51,391 nt of DNA. It comes from Elusimicrobiota bacterium (GTDB lineage: Bacteria; Elusimicrobiota; Endomicrobiia; CG1-02-37-114; XYA2-FULL-39-19). Of the stretch, positions 50,865 through 51,391 are shown piece after piece; the stretch's first letter is position 1; every line of letters begins with the position of its first letter. Under the pieces are notes generated by a model that worked only from the letters and a program-made list of their open reading frames with translations, was not told where the DNA came from and searched no databases. Location: the NCBI GenBank assembly GCA_018816525.1, contig JAHIVV010000026.1, positions 1 through 51,391 of the forward strand. The letters run 5' to 3'. The translations under genes and the position numbers were made by a program.

Positions 50865-51182
50865 TTATTTGCCGCACATCCGATACTTCCGCATCATTTT
50901 TACTGCGCCTCCTTCAATTCTTAGCGCTTTAGCATTTACTATCGCATCAGCTATTTTTTTATGAGCCAACATAATAATGTTTCCAAAGGTTTGTCTTGAT
51001 ATCCTCATCTTTTTCGCAGCTTCTTCCTGATAGAGTCCTTCAAGGTCAGCCAATCTTATGGCTTCAAACTCATCAATGGTTAAAACTATTTCATCTAAAA
51101 CCGAAAGAGGAATGCCTCTCGGCTTAAAATAATCTGCCTGTGGATTGCCGCAAACACGCCTGCATTTACATGGCCGGGACAT
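50865..51182 (-). CDS. DUF134/UPF0251 family predicted DNA-binding regulator
   Basis: A 105-residue protein with a Cys-containing N-terminus (RPCKCRRVCGNPQADYFKPRG) and a helix-turn-helix: LTIDEFEAIRLADLEGLYQE, then AAKKMRISRQTFGNII. The pattern SRPxxxRxV and DExEAIRLxDxxgLxQeeAA is typical of DUF134. AAGGA precedes the ATG. Its promoter carries a 24-base palindrome over the -10 box, so it probably represses itself and the downstream NifX-type gene. The Cys cluster may sense metal or redox; this is inference. Confidence 0.9.
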   Translation of the reverse strand: MSRPCKCRRVCGNPQADYFKPRGIPLSVLDEIVLTIDEFEAIRLADLEGLYQEEAAKKMRISRQTFGNIIMLAHKKIADAIVNAKALRIEGGAVKMMRKYRMCGK

Positions 51183-51195
51183 ATATTTTCCTTTT

Positions 51196-51219
51196 TATTA
51201 TTGGCATATGCTAATAATA
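51196..51219. promoter_or_regulatory. 24-bp near-perfect palindrome (probable operator) over the DUF134 -10 box
   Basis: The plus strand 51196-51219 is a palindrome with one mismatched pair: arms TATTATTGGCAT and ATGCTAATAATA, centre GCATATGC. The right half overlaps the -10 hexamer of the DUF134 promoter. This is the layout of a repressor site. Confidence 0.75.
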
Positions 51220-51242
51220 TAAAATAGCAACGATAATGTCAA
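51214..51242 (-). promoter_or_regulatory. Promoter of the DUF134-NifX-TSUP unit
   Basis: On the minus strand TTGACA (51237-51242), exactly 17 bases, TATTAT (51214-51219), then a leader of about 25 bases with AAGGA before the ATG at 51182. Confidence 0.75.
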
Positions 51243-51260
51243 GAGAGGTGGAGTAAATAT

Positions 51261-51282
51261 CCCACGAGCTTACGCTCGGGGC
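51261..51282 (-). repeat. IS200/IS605-type subterminal hairpin
   Basis: CCC-A-CGAGC (51261-51269), loop TTAC, GCTCG-GGG (51274-51281): an imperfect palindrome with one bulged A. It lies just past the TnpA stop codon, where IS200/IS605 elements carry the hairpin recognised by TnpA. A host terminator is less likely because no U-run follows. Confidence 0.7.
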
Positions 51283-51284
51283 AT

Positions 51285-51391
51285 TTAAATTCCTAACTCA
51301 AGCTTCGCTTGTCCAATATCTTCTTTGCCTTGTTGCTCTATATAGTCTTTTATCACGCGTTCATTGATTCCAACGGTCGAAACAAAGTATC
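51285..51391 (-). CDS. tnpA: IS200/IS605-family transposase TnpA, C-terminal end (rest outside window)
   Basis: On the minus strand the frame entering from the window edge reads YFVSTVGINERVIKDYIEQQ and ends KLELGI before the TAA at 51285-51287. YFxSTVGxNExxxKxYIxxQ is the conserved C-terminal helix region of HUH (Y1) transposases. The catalytic HUH motif lies beyond the window; the catalytic Tyr, in the preceding helix, also cannot be checked. The adjacent hairpin supports the call. No tnpB is seen. Confidence 0.85.
   Translation of the reverse strand, partial: YFVSTVGINERVIKDYIEQQGKEDIGQAKLELGI

Noticed and set aside
50845-50877. Longer start for the NifX-type protein at 50877
   Set aside because: GGGAGG lies within that extension and points to the ATG at 50844.
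1-51391. tRNA, rRNA, CRISPR arrays, riboswitches
   Set aside because: Gaps are short and I found no cloverleaf, regular repeat-spacer pattern or known aptamer core by eye; a covariance-model search would be needed to exclude small RNAs.

Overview
The window reads as chromosome from an uncultured, diderm (Gram-negative), probably anaerobic bacterium. Evidence for an outer membrane is the lipid A set (lpxC-fabZ fusion, lpxA, lpxI, lpxB, msbA), the outer-membrane assembly set (bamA, tamB, an OmpH/Skp-like chaperone) and lnt. A ClpC-type protease ATPase, type IV pilus ATPases and a DUF134/NifX-type pair add the flavour of candidate phyla around Elusimicrobiota/Omnitrophota. That placement is an inference from gene content and was not computed. 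Transposase fragments lie at both window edges: an IS481/integrase-type C-terminus at 1-510 and the C-terminus of an IS200/IS605 TnpA at 51285-51391.

Region 1 (587-7346, minus strand): pilC, pilT, pilB, then coaD and recG. rpmB (7425-7616) is divergent from recG, and the two share an overlapping promoter region.

Region 2 (7621-27477, minus): one long, tightly packed unit, read from high to low coordinates: response regulator, lysS, ilvE, a 35-codon mcsA-like relic, clpC, tamB, bamA, skp-like, lpxC-fabZ, lpxA, lpxI, a Gfo/Idh/MocA dehydrogenase, lpxB, msbA. It makes and exports lipid A and builds the outer membrane. lpxD and lpxK are not in the window.

Region 3 (27530-35766, minus): prfB with the classic programmed +1 frameshift, lnt, secA, a LOG-family protein, a sugar-nucleotide epimerase, and two stand-alone receiver proteins. 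The two gaps beside the epimerase hold small reading frames that appear broken by frameshifts.

Region 4 (35863-39290, plus): a deoxyhypusine-synthase-like protein of unknown function, an AEC-family permease and a class III aminotransferase with a CxxC/CxxxC insert. The unit ends at a strong bidirectional terminator.

Region 5 (39369-49927, minus): the most unusual block. A promoter at 49946-49974 leads into a solute-binding protein fused to a MalF-type permease. Next come a MalG-type permease carrying a roughly 350-residue extracytoplasmic insert of about five repeats, a very large transaldolase-like protein, a UxaE (tagaturonate epimerase)-like protein with a TTG start, a TIM-barrel sugar isomerase/epimerase and a transketolase. 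Together they look like uptake and catabolism of an unidentified sugar or sugar acid. No ABC ATPase is encoded here.

Region 6 (50015-51182, minus): a half-size TSUP permease, a NifX-type iron-molybdenum-cofactor-domain protein and a DUF134 regulator. A 24-bp near-perfect palindrome covers the -10 box of the DUF134 promoter.

I saw no tRNA, rRNA, CRISPR array or recognisable riboswitch.
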